Virus record (IMG/VR): IMGVR_UViG_3300006749_000011
Coordinates: 1 to 64,000 of that record
Length of the DNA: 64,000 nucleotides
From: a virus
Strand: one strand, 5' to 3'
Within the stretch, counting starts at the first letter, position 1, and each line of letters opens with the position of its first letter. Positions 17,410 to 26,889 of the stretch are shown piece by piece. Both the position numbers and the translations under genes were made by a program. A model generated the notes under the pieces. It made no database searches, was not told the DNA's origin, and worked only from the letters and a program-made list of their open reading frames with translations.

Positions 17410-17706
17410 ATGTCAAAAAAACTAGATGAAATTATAAAAAAAGCTTTAGATAACATTGAAGAGGACCGTTTGGTTACTCGTGATTTGTTAGAAGATGCTA
17501 TGCAATACTTAGCCAAAGATGAATCAAGGCATAGAGATATTGGTCTTACATTAGCTAAGTATGTAGAAACTCTACAACGTTCAAACGAACAAATGGTAAA
17601 GGTAGCCACTCTTATTCAAAAAGAAGATAAGAAAGAAGATGGTATTTCCCAAGAAGAAATGGAAAACTTGTTTTCTGCAATAGCGGAGGAGAAGAACGAT
17701 GACTAG
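17410..17706 (+). CDS. Small helical hypothetical protein
   Basis: 98 residues, almost entirely charged and helical by appearance (KKLDEIIKKALDNIEEDRL, then LAKYVETLQRSNEQMVKVA). No clear Shine-Dalgarno sequence precedes ATG 17410, so translation may depend on the sigma gene 18 bases upstream. It overlaps the M15 peptidase gene by eight bases. No family recognised; a structural or chaperone-like role near the baseplate block is possible. Confidence 0.6.
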   Translation: MSKKLDEIIKKALDNIEEDRLVTRDLLEDAMQYLAKDESRHRDIGLTLAKYVETLQRSNEQMVKVATLIQKEDKKEDGISQEEMENLFSAIAEEKNDD

Positions 17707-18979
17707 AAGAAAAGGAAAGTTCGGTTCTGCTGTAATAAAAAAGTTTTTCCAGAACGATGCTGGTTCTTATTTTGATTATATAATGAATAATATAGCAGAT
17801 GCTGTTGATGACGTTCAAACTACAAATCAACCAGAAGAGTTTGATGCTTTAATCATTTCGAAAGAAAGGGGAAAGGTAAGAAACAAAGTAAAGGGAACAG
17901 ATAAAGACTACCCATCTTATTATATAAGGTTTCTTGATGAAAATTATGGAACAGACACATCAGCCCTACCTGATCCTTTTCAAGTTTCTAGTATGGAAGA
18001 TTACAAAAGAAGACTACAGTATCACCCAATAGCAGTTGCTATGGAAGAAGGAGTAAAACACGAATTAAAATTTGGTTCAACTGTTATTGTTAAAAAGCAA
18101 GAAGGCACTTGGGTTATTAATAAATATGTGCTTGATACTAGTGAGAGTTATGAAGATTTTGTTAAAAGGGTGGCTGAAAAACAGAAAAATATCAAAGATT
18201 CACAATTTAAACCGCCACCAGAAGACCCACCAGAAGTAGATGCTGATACTGAAGAAGGTGCTAAAAATTATGATGAAGATGATACTATTCCAGGTAAAAG
18301 CCAACACGCCCCTTACATTGCAGAACTTAATCCCACAATGCAACCTATGGTTAAACACTTTATTTATGAAGTTTGGAACAGATTAAAAGTAGATATATAC
18401 TTTAATAGTGGCTATAGATCACCTGATCATCAAAAAAGACTTAGAGATGCTTATGATAATGGGGATGCTGATTATAAAAAAGATCATGCAAGACCAGCAA
18501 AACCACCCGTCTTTGAAAATAGTAAATGGTCTGGAGGTAGTCGCCACAATGTTGGCTTAGCAATTGATGTTAACGCAACATTAACCAAAACTGGTGTAAC
18601 TTTGGGAAAAAGAAGCCCGAGTGATCCAGAAGAAAATAAAAAATTGTGGATTGATTCAAGTGTCGTATCAGTTGCAGAATCAGTTGGGTTGAACTGGGGA
18701 GGGCACTTTACCTCCAATTTTGATCCCATACACTTTGATTTAAAAGTAAGTACTGTTGAAGAAATATTAAATACAGCAACTGAAAAAGGTATAGAAGCTA
18801 ATAAAGTAGATTTAAGCTCTTTTATGCCAAAAAAAGAAAAAGAATACGAGTTAGATGCAGAAGAGCAAACACTACTACCAGAAAACTATAGCTCAGAAGA
18901 AGAATTTGTGTCTGATGGTGGAACACTTGAAGCTTGGCAAGATTACGAGCAAATGCAATATAATCAGGAGTTTTATTAA
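17699..18979 (+). CDS. Baseplate-associated M15 (VanY/DacB-like) peptidase
   Basis: 426 residues, GGAGGAG upstream. Residues about 40-140 (FDALIISKERGKVRNKV..., YYIRFLDENYG) may form an OB-like virion domain. The centre to C-terminal half is an M15 D-Ala-D-Ala peptidase: SGYRSPDHQKRL, then S-R-H283-NVGLAI-D290 and D-P-I-H345-F-D, giving the two His and Asp zinc ligands. The enzyme should cut the peptide stems of peptidoglycan. Position at the head of the baseplate operon suggests the tail-tip lysin that helps the tube cross the cell wall, doing the job of the T4 gp5 lysozyme with a different chemistry. Confidence 0.82.
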   Translation: MTRRKGKFGSAVIKKFFQNDAGSYFDYIMNNIADAVDDVQTTNQPEEFDALIISKERGKVRNKVKGTDKDYPSYYIRFLDENYGTDTSALPDPFQVSSMEDYKRRLQYHPIAVAMEEGVKHELKFGSTVIVKKQEGTWVINKYVLDTSESYEDFVKRVAEKQKNIKDSQFKPPPEDPPEVDADTEEGAKNYDEDDTIPGKSQHAPYIAELNPTMQPMVKHFIYEVWNRLKVDIYFNSGYRSPDHQKRLRDAYDNGDADYKKDHARPAKPPVFENSKWSGGSRHNVGLAIDVNATLTKTGVTLGKRSPSDPEENKKLWIDSSVVSVAESVGLNWGGHFTSNFDPIHFDLKVSTVEEILNTATEKGIEANKVDLSSFMPKKEKEYELDAEEQTLLPENYSSEEEFVSDGGTLEAWQDYEQMQYNQEFY

Positions 18980-19965
18980 TGAGTGACGAACAATCACATG
19001 ATAACATAAAAAACGCACCAAAAGAAAAACAAGAAATCCAAAATAAAGAAAGAAAGGATTTAGGCTTTGATGGTGTCGATGGAGGACAAAAGACCTCTAA
19101 CTTTCCTTTATTTAACAAAGCTAAGTGCGAGAAGGTTTTGTCTCACGAAAATTCTTATATAGTTTTGGGTAAAGACAGGAACGCTAGTTTAAGATCTGGT
19201 AAGAGTGGCATGGGAGCTGATAACTGTTATGCTATAGATCTGGTTGTTGGTAGAAACTCATCAGCAAAACAAACGGGTTCACAAAATTCTAAAACCATGG
19301 TAGATACCAACTTTTTCACAGACGCAGCTAGAATATATATATCACAAAAATCTAACATAGATCACTATTTAGGGCTTGCTAAAGGTTCTGAAACTGGTGA
19401 AGATGATTCAAATAATCGATCTGCTGCTGCAATAAAAGCCGATCATGTAAGAATTGTTGGAAGGAACCACATCAAAATAGTTACAGGTAGAGGAAAAACA
19501 AGTGGAGTCGGAACAGGAGGGGAAAGAAACTCTCAAGGTGGAGACATAGAAGTAGTTGGAAAAATTGATTTTATTGCTGGAAATAACACAGACCCAACTG
19601 TTGGTTTAAGTATGCTTACTGCTGGTCCCGGAAGCTCTGTGAACAAACTACAACCATTAGTAAAAGGTGAGAACATGCTTGAATTGATGGAAGAAATGGT
19701 AGAACACGTTAGTAATTTATATAACTTTTTGCATAGTACAAACAGAGATTTAGCTTCCCTGCATTACCTGCTATCAGGATATTTTGCAGTTATACCCCCT
19801 TTAGCCCCATTGTCACCAGCTCTTCTTACAATGCCTGCGCTGATAGAAGCTAGAAAGATAGATATAACATTTCAACAAAATAACTTAGAAATAGGCACAA
19901 AAACTGACTATTTGACAGAGAAAGGCGAGAGATACATTAACAGTGCATATGTTAATACAACTTAA
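18979..19965 (+). CDS. Predicted baseplate/spike structural protein
   Basis: 328 residues, TAATG coupled with AGGAG upstream. After a charged N-terminus, the part near residues 60-200 is rich in short alternating hydrophobic strands with Gly/Asn turns (YIVLGKDRNASLRSG, HVRIVGRNHIKIVTG, GDIEVVGKIDFIAG), consistent with a beta-helix or beta-prism like the C-terminal needle of gp5-type spikes. A helical region follows (MLELMEEMVEHVSNLYNFL). It lies between the M15 peptidase and a giant baseplate protein, so a central spike role is plausible but inferred. Confidence 0.6.
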   Translation: MSDEQSHDNIKNAPKEKQEIQNKERKDLGFDGVDGGQKTSNFPLFNKAKCEKVLSHENSYIVLGKDRNASLRSGKSGMGADNCYAIDLVVGRNSSAKQTGSQNSKTMVDTNFFTDAARIYISQKSNIDHYLGLAKGSETGEDDSNNRSAAAIKADHVRIVGRNHIKIVTGRGKTSGVGTGGERNSQGGDIEVVGKIDFIAGNNTDPTVGLSMLTAGPGSSVNKLQPLVKGENMLELMEEMVEHVSNLYNFLHSTNRDLASLHYLLSGYFAVIPPLAPLSPALLTMPALIEARKIDITFQQNNLEIGTKTDYLTEKGERYINSAYVNTT

Positions 19966-19973
19966 GGTATAAA

Positions 19974-22900
19974 ATGACAACTAATAATTACAGAGATTTA
20001 CAAGAAACAGTTTGCGATACAGACAAAGAAAAGTCATTAGAAGAGTATTTGGAAGAAACTCTAGGTGAAGACTTGACCTTGGCTGATCCAGATATCTGCC
20101 CTGATTGTATCCCTAACAATGCTTTTGTTGAACCAGACATTACGGTACACGAAGGTGTGTATTATGATGAAAAAGAGTGTGACTATGTTGTTGTATTTAC
20201 CGCTCCAAATGGAGTCAATGACATATTCAAAGTACTAAACTTTGAATCCATTGATGAATATATAAAAAAACACAAAACAAACAAAATAGACACTGTGTTG
20301 AGATTTGGTCTGAAAAAGATCACACTTGAGTATAGTAAAACACAACAGAACGAATTTTATAATATTAAATCCAAGTCTGTTGACGAACCATTAGAGGCTG
20401 TTGCTAGGTTTGATTATTTATCAGACCCTACTGTCTCCTCAAACAGTCCGGTAAAAATAAGAATTAAGGTGTCAAAAAGAGTGATTGATGCCCTGCCAAT
20501 GGAAGAATCAGGTGAAGAAGATGAGACTATTCAAGCCGGTATAGACAAAGTAGAGATTGATGCTATTAAATTTTATGGTATGATGCTTAGAATGAGTTTT
20601 GGTTTAAGAGTGTATTCAAGTTATTGGAATCTACACCATACAAAAAGCAATGGGTTTCTTTATAAGAAAAAAGATGAGACAAAAAGTCCTATATTGCCAA
20701 ATAAAATCTATAGTTCTGATAACAACAAAGTCACACTAGAATCTGTAATTATGGATTTTAGAGCAGAGCTAACTGAGCTAATAAGAGACAAAGGATATAG
20801 AATCAATATTTATGCTTCTTCGCTTCCTTGGGATAATAAAAAAATAGAGAAAATAAGAATATTGTTTGACAACAGTGATCCTGAGAACTTATATAAAATA
20901 AAAAGAATATCCGTAAAACCATACGGGTGTAGATTTAGACCAATACACAGAGCAAACAAAAACCCAGATCGTTTTAAATCAGGATTCAAAGTTTTTAATG
21001 CCATGGCCTTGATTGCCAATATAAATGATATAGACGATGATTTAAGAGCTCCTGAACCTCCTACATGGCACGAGTTTTTACAGAAATATCTAGTACCAGC
21101 TGTAGCTTTAGAGTATGGAAACGAAACAGGAATAGTATCAGACCAAACATCTGCTTTGGCTTGTGCACTAGACTATTTTGACACAACTGCTTTTATACAA
21201 GGTGCTCTTGGTACTTTGGAGGCTGTATTTGGACTTTTAGCTTTCGAGAGCAACAAAGCTGCTTGTGAAGCCACACAAGGAAAATTAGACTCAAAAAATG
21301 ACCCACCAGAAGAGTTTGACTTTGATAGGGCTTGGACCAAGTATTACAACTCAGGTGATTCTTTTATATTAGAAATATACAAAAGACTTAGTAACATTGG
21401 TGACGGTAACAGTAACTATGGTGGAGGACAAGGGTTATACAGAGTTATAAATGCTTTAACTTTTTGTGAACTAACAAATTTAATTAAAAAATTAATTGAA
21501 TGTTTGCTTAGAGGAAAACCTTTTGAAGAAGTAGTCCCTTTAATCGTTAATCGTTTGATGAAAGATTTAAGCATGCGGCACTTAGGAAAATTATTAACAT
21601 CTCTTCCACCAGACCAAAGAGCAGAGGTTACTAGAGAAGTGTCCGCTATATTAGGACAACCCGCACCAGAGCCATGGTCTGATTCATGGGCTGAAGGCGG
21701 CTCAGCAGATGTCGAAGCAGCAAGCAATTTAGAATTCGGCACAGATAAAAGTGGACAAATTAAACAAACTTCAACAAAAGAAAGAGACGAGCTAACAAAA
21801 AAGAAAGATGAGTATGACCCAGACGAAGCTCAAAATATGATAGACGAAAAACAACAAGAAGTTGATAACTATACAGAAGAACTAAGACAAGAAGAAGAAA
21901 AGCGTGATGCCCTAGGCCCCGATCCGGTTCTTGTAAATACACAATCAGAAGACCCAATGCAGACTTCTTATGGAGGAAGTACGTCTATATACAAATCAGG
22001 CACTGATGATAAATTAAGACAAGCCCAGGATGACTTGGCAACCTTGGAACAAGAAAAAACGCATACTGAACGGAATATCAAAGCAAAAGAACAAACAATA
22101 GCAGACAACGAAGATGTCGAAGGTTATACTTTTGGATTTGTTTCAGGCCAAGCCGGTACATCAACACAACAGCAACTAAAACAAATGAACTTTGATGGAA
22201 AAATGAGCCAAGTTGTACAAAAAATAGCAGGAGCTTATATTGAAGCTTTCATGAAAGTTGTAGATCCTAGTGATCTTTTAGGATACTTAGACAAGCTACC
22301 AGTATCTACAGTTGTAAGAAATCTTTTAGCCATAATATTTCAAAGAGCGTATTGCCCAACACCTACTCTCAAAGCCTTTAGTGATATTGGTCAACTAATA
22401 CCAAAGTTTAAAATTGACATATGTGATCCAACATTTGCAATAAAAATACCAAAGCTTCCAAGATTACCAAGACTTATACCAAACTTTAGAGAAGAACTGT
22501 TTAAGAGAGTAAAACAAAAAATAATGGAATTAATAATGAAGCTCTTACTTAGCATAGTTATTAAAATTATTAAACTAATTGATGATGCTATTTGTAAAGG
22601 TTTGAATGCTTTGCTAGAAGGTCAAAATGATTTCCTAAATTTTCTAGGAAACTCTCTATGTGATGATGATGATCCTTCAAAAAACAATAGAAACCCCCAA
22701 CGCGCATTGGACGATGCTCTAAGAAAAGCTGGCTTAGATCCAAATGATAGAACTGTTAATTGCTTATCAAATTCAGTTGCTTCAGTAATGACAAAAAGAG
22801 AAATGATGTCTGCGTGTATAGGCACTTTGAATACACCTGGAGCTTATGATAGAGTTGCTAGATCAATACAAGTGAGCTGTCCGGACTTAGGAGATATGTT

Positions 22901-25900
22901 TCCAAATGGCGTGGCTGTAAAGTCTATATTCGATATATGTTCTGATTATATACCTTTAGACATAAAGTCAGCCATCGCAGATCAGTTATTTGATGAATCC
23001 TTGCAAGACACATTGGAAAGTCCAACTTGTGACTTGTTATGTTTATCTAATCAAGACTATAACAATTGGAATAAATATAGAGAGGGGCTATTAACTGGAC
23101 AGGGCATGCCGTCTGATCAAGCTCAAGAAGAAGTAGATAAAATGAATCAAAACACATCTGATGCTTTAAGAGATGCTTTAGATGATATAGAAAATGTTCA
23201 AGATAAAATAAGAGACGCTATAGCTGATCTTTACGGAGCAGGATCTGGTGGTCCAAAGCCGCCGGGTTGTGATCAAAATGGCCTAGCAGGTGGTGATGGT
23301 GATGATTCTAACTTGCCGGCTACTGCTTTTAATTCTAATAAATTGTCTGAGGATAAAAGTGATGATGAGATGTTTGTGCAAACAATCGAATCTTCATTTT
23401 ATAGACAACTAACAGGTAAAAGAAAATCAATTTTAGGCTTTATATTATCTGATACAAATGGAAATGTATACAGGTATCACCAATTCATGTCAAATGCTTT
23501 TATATTCAAAGATATAGTGTACGACACACAAGAAGATGCTGATGCTGATGAATTTAGATTAGCTTTTGGCGTTGATCCGCAAGCGTTTTTTCCTAAAACT
23601 ATAGGAGCTCATTGCAGAAACAGTCTGCTAGAGACCTTTGAGGGTGAAGATTTAGCTTATAAAAATGAAAATAATATAAATATTTTTACACCTGTTGAGT
23701 CAACTAAAAAAAGTGTTGACATATTTTCACAAAAAGACGCTAGTAAAAAAGCAGATTTGAAATTTGCTTACACAGAGGATGAAGAATACTATATTGAAAC
23801 TGCTTTTATTAATTCTTATAACAACGCTGATGGTGCTTCATACAAAGAAGAAGAAGACTTCGGCTTCACAGTTAGGTCAAGAAATACAGATGGTAACGAT
23901 ATAATGATTAATGAAAAATTTAGAAATAGCTATTCGGGGAGCTATTTTCTTAACCTAGAGTCTGTAAACGAACCATTTAACAGAGCTGCTTTTAAACATC
24001 TATTTAGAACAAAGATGCCATTTCCTAAGGGATATGATTTAATTTATAATGAACTTCAAACAATGTTCTTTAAATATGCAACAACTGCAATATTAAGTAG
24101 AGACATAGATTTATCAACAAATGAATTGCTACCAGATATTGATAGAGAAAAAGTTAAAAAGAAAAATGTTAGCGAGACATTAGAAGAGTTTGACACATTT
24201 TCGGAGCAAAGCTCAGCTGGGTTTGTATTTGGCCATAAGAGAAATAATATAACTGACGAAGATCTGATTTATTATAACCCAGATGGCAAAACTGAATATG
24301 ACCACGAAGAAGATGAAGAAATTTTAGGTATTAGTGCAAATCCTGATAAGGTGATATTTTTAGATCCTGAAATATATGGTGGAAAATACACTAAACCAAA
24401 AATATACATAAGTCCCGAGCCTCAATCTGGTTGGAAAAAAGTTTTTGATGCCATGTCAAAGAGCAACAGAGTTTGTGATGAATATGTAGATATTGTATTT
24501 CCATTTAAAAAATATAGAGAGAGGTTGGACAAATTAAAAAATGTAATACCTTTTGATAAAAGACTATATGAAGATAGAAGTTGTTTTCCTGATGTACCTT
24601 TTGACACTATATTACCACCTGAAACACACGCTCAAATAGATTTTATATGCAGGTCCTCTCTGTTAACCTACTCAATGTCAGAAATAGTAAAAACTTTACC
24701 TATTTTAACAAACTTGCACTACAATAAAGTAAACTATACAAATGTTTTAGAAAGTATAATTTTTAAAAACATGAAAAGAGAGATGTTCAAAGTAATCGGC
24801 GCAGCTGCAACAAGAGACAACAAGTATATCAGAAGACATAGGCATTGGCTAATCTTCTTAGAACAATGTGCGCAAATTTTTGAAAGAGAAGTGCAAATGA
24901 AAACAATAGAACCTACTGAAGAAGAAAAGAAAGTATTGGAAAAAATATTAATGATTAAAAAATATTATCATGATCCAACATTCGATGACATCTCAAAACT
25001 AAGAAAACCTGAAAACTTACAAGTTTCTTTAGGAGAAGAATACAGAAATTTTACCCTAGATGAGGAAACTATCAAAGATGAATTTTTTAGATTGGCTATT
25101 GGGTATGATGAAAATCAAGAACTATGTTACAAAGCATCAGGTTCTCAAACTAAAGACATTCAAAAGCCAAAAAGAATTAGAATAAATAAATTCAAGTTAC
25201 AAACTAGACTTTTTGCTATTAGAACAATTGAAAACGACATTTCAATTCTGGTTAAATCTTTACTAAATCAAGAAATAAAAAGATTTTTTGATGTTTTTAA
25301 CAAACAACTAGAGCCTTCAATCTTTGATTTGTCTAAGTATATGTTATCAGAGAACAAGATGTTTGTTGGTTCTCAACTTAATATTGGAAAATATCAAGAG
25401 ATAAAAAACCTTTCTAATAATTTTTCTCATAACTATGGTGACATATCAGAAGTTGAGCCAAACTTAGAAGGTAACTTTATAGATAACCTAGAGCTAAATG
25501 ATTCTCGGCTTGATGATATTAGAAAGCACGGTGGCTTTGCTTTGCAAAAATACATAAGAATAAATGAAAAAGAAATACCAATTGAACAAAAACCAGTGTC
25601 ATTTACCGAGAGAACTGTTGTGGATAAAAATGTTACCACCTTGCAAAATGTAAAGAATATATTATCCAAAGAAGATATAGATAAAGAAAAAAACTTATCT
25701 GATTATTTTGGTAATCTTAGAGTAGAAAATGACGAATTAACAGGCGAATCACCATTACACATGGGAGTTCGAATTTTATATATATGTTCCGAAGGTTTGT
25801 TGAAAAAATTTCAAAATATAGAAGAGTTTGATAACTTTTTAGAATTACAGCCAACAATTAACAGAGAAAAAGCAATATATATGGGAAAAAGCGATCATGG

Positions 25901-26450
25901 TGATAATTTTTCTTTTCAATTCCCAGTAATAAGTTATGAAATACCGTTAAAAGACCAAAAAATTTCTGAATTTTTAGAAAAGTCAAGTCACTACGACATT
26001 GAGTGTTTAATTAAAAATTTAACAAAACAAGAAGAATATAAAATCTTGTTTCACCATATATTCTCAGTTAAAGGTGTTTCCTCAGCCGTATTGGCTCAAA
26101 CCCACTCAACGTTTATAAATTCAATTGGATACAACGATGGTTGGGCTTTGGACGGAATAGGTATAGGAAGAGATCCTGAAAATAGAATTTCAGACTATGA
26201 AACTATACTGAAGGGTACAAAAAAACTTTTAAGAAGCAATTTGTCAACACTTGTTAAACTGAGAGATGAAGACTTAGAAAAAGATAGTAGAAAAGATGCT
26301 TCTATGAGTCTGTTAGGTTTTTTAAAAGACCTGGTTCCAAAATACGATTTCAAAGCAGAACTAAAGTGGCCATATTTTAGAAGAATAGTAACTGAACTTG
26401 ATGATTGCGACGAAAGACTACTAGATCAGTTTTTTCCTGATGAAGAATAA
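19974..26450 (+). CDS. Giant virion protein (2158 residues), baseplate region
   Basis: A single uninterrupted frame with AAGGT upstream. Visible features: an acidic N-terminus with a few Cys, a coiled-coil stretch around residues 600-710 (KKKDEYDPDEAQNMIDEKQQ), a Pro/Leu then Ile/Leu-Lys-rich amphipathic stretch around 820-880 (KIPKLPRLPRLIPNF, IMKLLLSIVIKIIKLI) and a long Lys/Glu/Asn-rich C-terminal half. No enzymatic motif seen. It directly precedes gp25 and gp6, so it belongs to the baseplate or tail periphery. A tape-measure role is possible by length but not supported by the position. Confidence 0.7.
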   Translation: MTTNNYRDLQETVCDTDKEKSLEEYLEETLGEDLTLADPDICPDCIPNNAFVEPDITVHEGVYYDEKECDYVVVFTAPNGVNDIFKVLNFESIDEYIKKHKTNKIDTVLRFGLKKITLEYSKTQQNEFYNIKSKSVDEPLEAVARFDYLSDPTVSSNSPVKIRIKVSKRVIDALPMEESGEEDETIQAGIDKVEIDAIKFYGMMLRMSFGLRVYSSYWNLHHTKSNGFLYKKKDETKSPILPNKIYSSDNNKVTLESVIMDFRAELTELIRDKGYRINIYASSLPWDNKKIEKIRILFDNSDPENLYKIKRISVKPYGCRFRPIHRANKNPDRFKSGFKVFNAMALIANINDIDDDLRAPEPPTWHEFLQKYLVPAVALEYGNETGIVSDQTSALACALDYFDTTAFIQGALGTLEAVFGLLAFESNKAACEATQGKLDSKNDPPEEFDFDRAWTKYYNSGDSFILEIYKRLSNIGDGNSNYGGGQGLYRVINALTFCELTNLIKKLIECLLRGKPFEEVVPLIVNRLMKDLSMRHLGKLLTSLPPDQRAEVTREVSAILGQPAPEPWSDSWAEGGSADVEAASNLEFGTDKSGQIKQTSTKERDELTKKKDEYDPDEAQNMIDEKQQEVDNYTEELRQEEEKRDALGPDPVLVNTQSEDPMQTSYGGSTSIYKSGTDDKLRQAQDDLATLEQEKTHTERNIKAKEQTIADNEDVEGYTFGFVSGQAGTSTQQQLKQMNFDGKMSQVVQKIAGAYIEAFMKVVDPSDLLGYLDKLPVSTVVRNLLAIIFQRAYCPTPTLKAFSDIGQLIPKFKIDICDPTFAIKIPKLPRLPRLIPNFREELFKRVKQKIMELIMKLLLSIVIKIIKLIDDAICKGLNALLEGQNDFLNFLGNSLCDDDDPSKNNRNPQRALDDALRKAGLDPNDRTVNCLSNSVASVMTKREMMSACIGTLNTPGAYDRVARSIQVSCPDLGDMFPNGVAVKSIFDICSDYIPLDIKSAIADQLFDESLQDTLESPTCDLLCLSNQDYNNWNKYREGLLTGQGMPSDQAQEEVDKMNQNTSDALRDALDDIENVQDKIRDAIADLYGAGSGGPKPPGCDQNGLAGGDGDDSNLPATAFNSNKLSEDKSDDEMFVQTIESSFYRQLTGKRKSILGFILSDTNGNVYRYHQFMSNAFIFKDIVYDTQEDADADEFRLAFGVDPQAFFPKTIGAHCRNSLLETFEGEDLAYKNENNINIFTPVESTKKSVDIFSQKDASKKADLKFAYTEDEEYYIETAFINSYNNADGASYKEEEDFGFTVRSRNTDGNDIMINEKFRNSYSGSYFLNLESVNEPFNRAAFKHLFRTKMPFPKGYDLIYNELQTMFFKYATTAILSRDIDLSTNELLPDIDREKVKKKNVSETLEEFDTFSEQSSAGFVFGHKRNNITDEDLIYYNPDGKTEYDHEEDEEILGISANPDKVIFLDPEIYGGKYTKPKIYISPEPQSGWKKVFDAMSKSNRVCDEYVDIVFPFKKYRERLDKLKNVIPFDKRLYEDRSCFPDVPFDTILPPETHAQIDFICRSSLLTYSMSEIVKTLPILTNLHYNKVNYTNVLESIIFKNMKREMFKVIGAAATRDNKYIRRHRHWLIFLEQCAQIFEREVQMKTIEPTEEEKKVLEKILMIKKYYHDPTFDDISKLRKPENLQVSLGEEYRNFTLDEETIKDEFFRLAIGYDENQELCYKASGSQTKDIQKPKRIRINKFKLQTRLFAIRTIENDISILVKSLLNQEIKRFFDVFNKQLEPSIFDLSKYMLSENKMFVGSQLNIGKYQEIKNLSNNFSHNYGDISEVEPNLEGNFIDNLELNDSRLDDIRKHGGFALQKYIRINEKEIPIEQKPVSFTERTVVDKNVTTLQNVKNILSKEDIDKEKNLSDYFGNLRVENDELTGESPLHMGVRILYICSEGLLKKFQNIEEFDNFLELQPTINREKAIYMGKSDHGDNFSFQFPVISYEIPLKDQKISEFLEKSSHYDIECLIKNLTKQEEYKILFHHIFSVKGVSSAVLAQTHSTFINSIGYNDGWALDGIGIGRDPENRISDYETILKGTKKLLRSNLSTLVKLRDEDLEKDSRKDASMSLLGFLKDLVPKYDFKAELKWPYFRRIVTELDDCDERLLDQFFPDEE

Positions 26451-26481
26451 TATTTCGTAATATTTATATTGAGGTACAGAT

Positions 26482-26880
26482 ATGATTTTAACACCAGACT
26501 TTCCACTTTCTTTTTCAAATAAAGGTGGATATGAAAAAATTAGAACTAGAAAAAAATTAGCAAAATTTCATTTAACCAATTTACTTTTAACAAATCCGGG
26601 TGAAAAAATAAGCATACCAGAATATGGTGTTGGTTTGAGAAAGTATTTATTCGAAAATATGTCTGATCAAGTTTTTCAAGAAATTTCTTCTAATATAAGA
26701 AGACAAGTCCAAAACTATTTATCTTATATAAATTTGCAAAACGTATCTGTAGTACCAAACGAAGAGAACTCCATAAAGATTTCACTATCATACAATTTAG
26801 CTGGTACAAATTTAACAGACCAACTAAACATAGAAATTAACAATTCTTCCAGTTCTTTGGGACTTGGTTCTAGCTATTGA
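26482..26880 (+). CDS. 25: gp25-like baseplate wedge protein
   Basis: 132 residues, GAGG ahead of the ATG. Length and pattern match the T4 gp25/phage P2 W family: an N-terminal loop followed by KFHLTNLLLTNPGEKISIPEYGVGLRKYLFE, then a helix (SDQVFQEISSNIRRQVQNYL) and C-terminal strands. gp25 joins the baseplate wedges to the sheath and is a core part of contractile injection systems. Its neighbour is the gp6-like protein, its usual partner. Confidence 0.88.
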   Translation: MILTPDFPLSFSNKGGYEKIRTRKKLAKFHLTNLLLTNPGEKISIPEYGVGLRKYLFENMSDQVFQEISSNIRRQVQNYLSYINLQNVSVVPNEENSIKISLSYNLAGTNLTDQLNIEINNSSSSLGLGSSY

Positions 26881-26889
26881 GGATAACAT

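Noticed and set aside
26449-26464. Terminator hairpin AATATT-TCGT-AATATT before gp25
   Set aside because: The stem is only six A-T pairs and no T-run follows; it is in the middle of the structural block.
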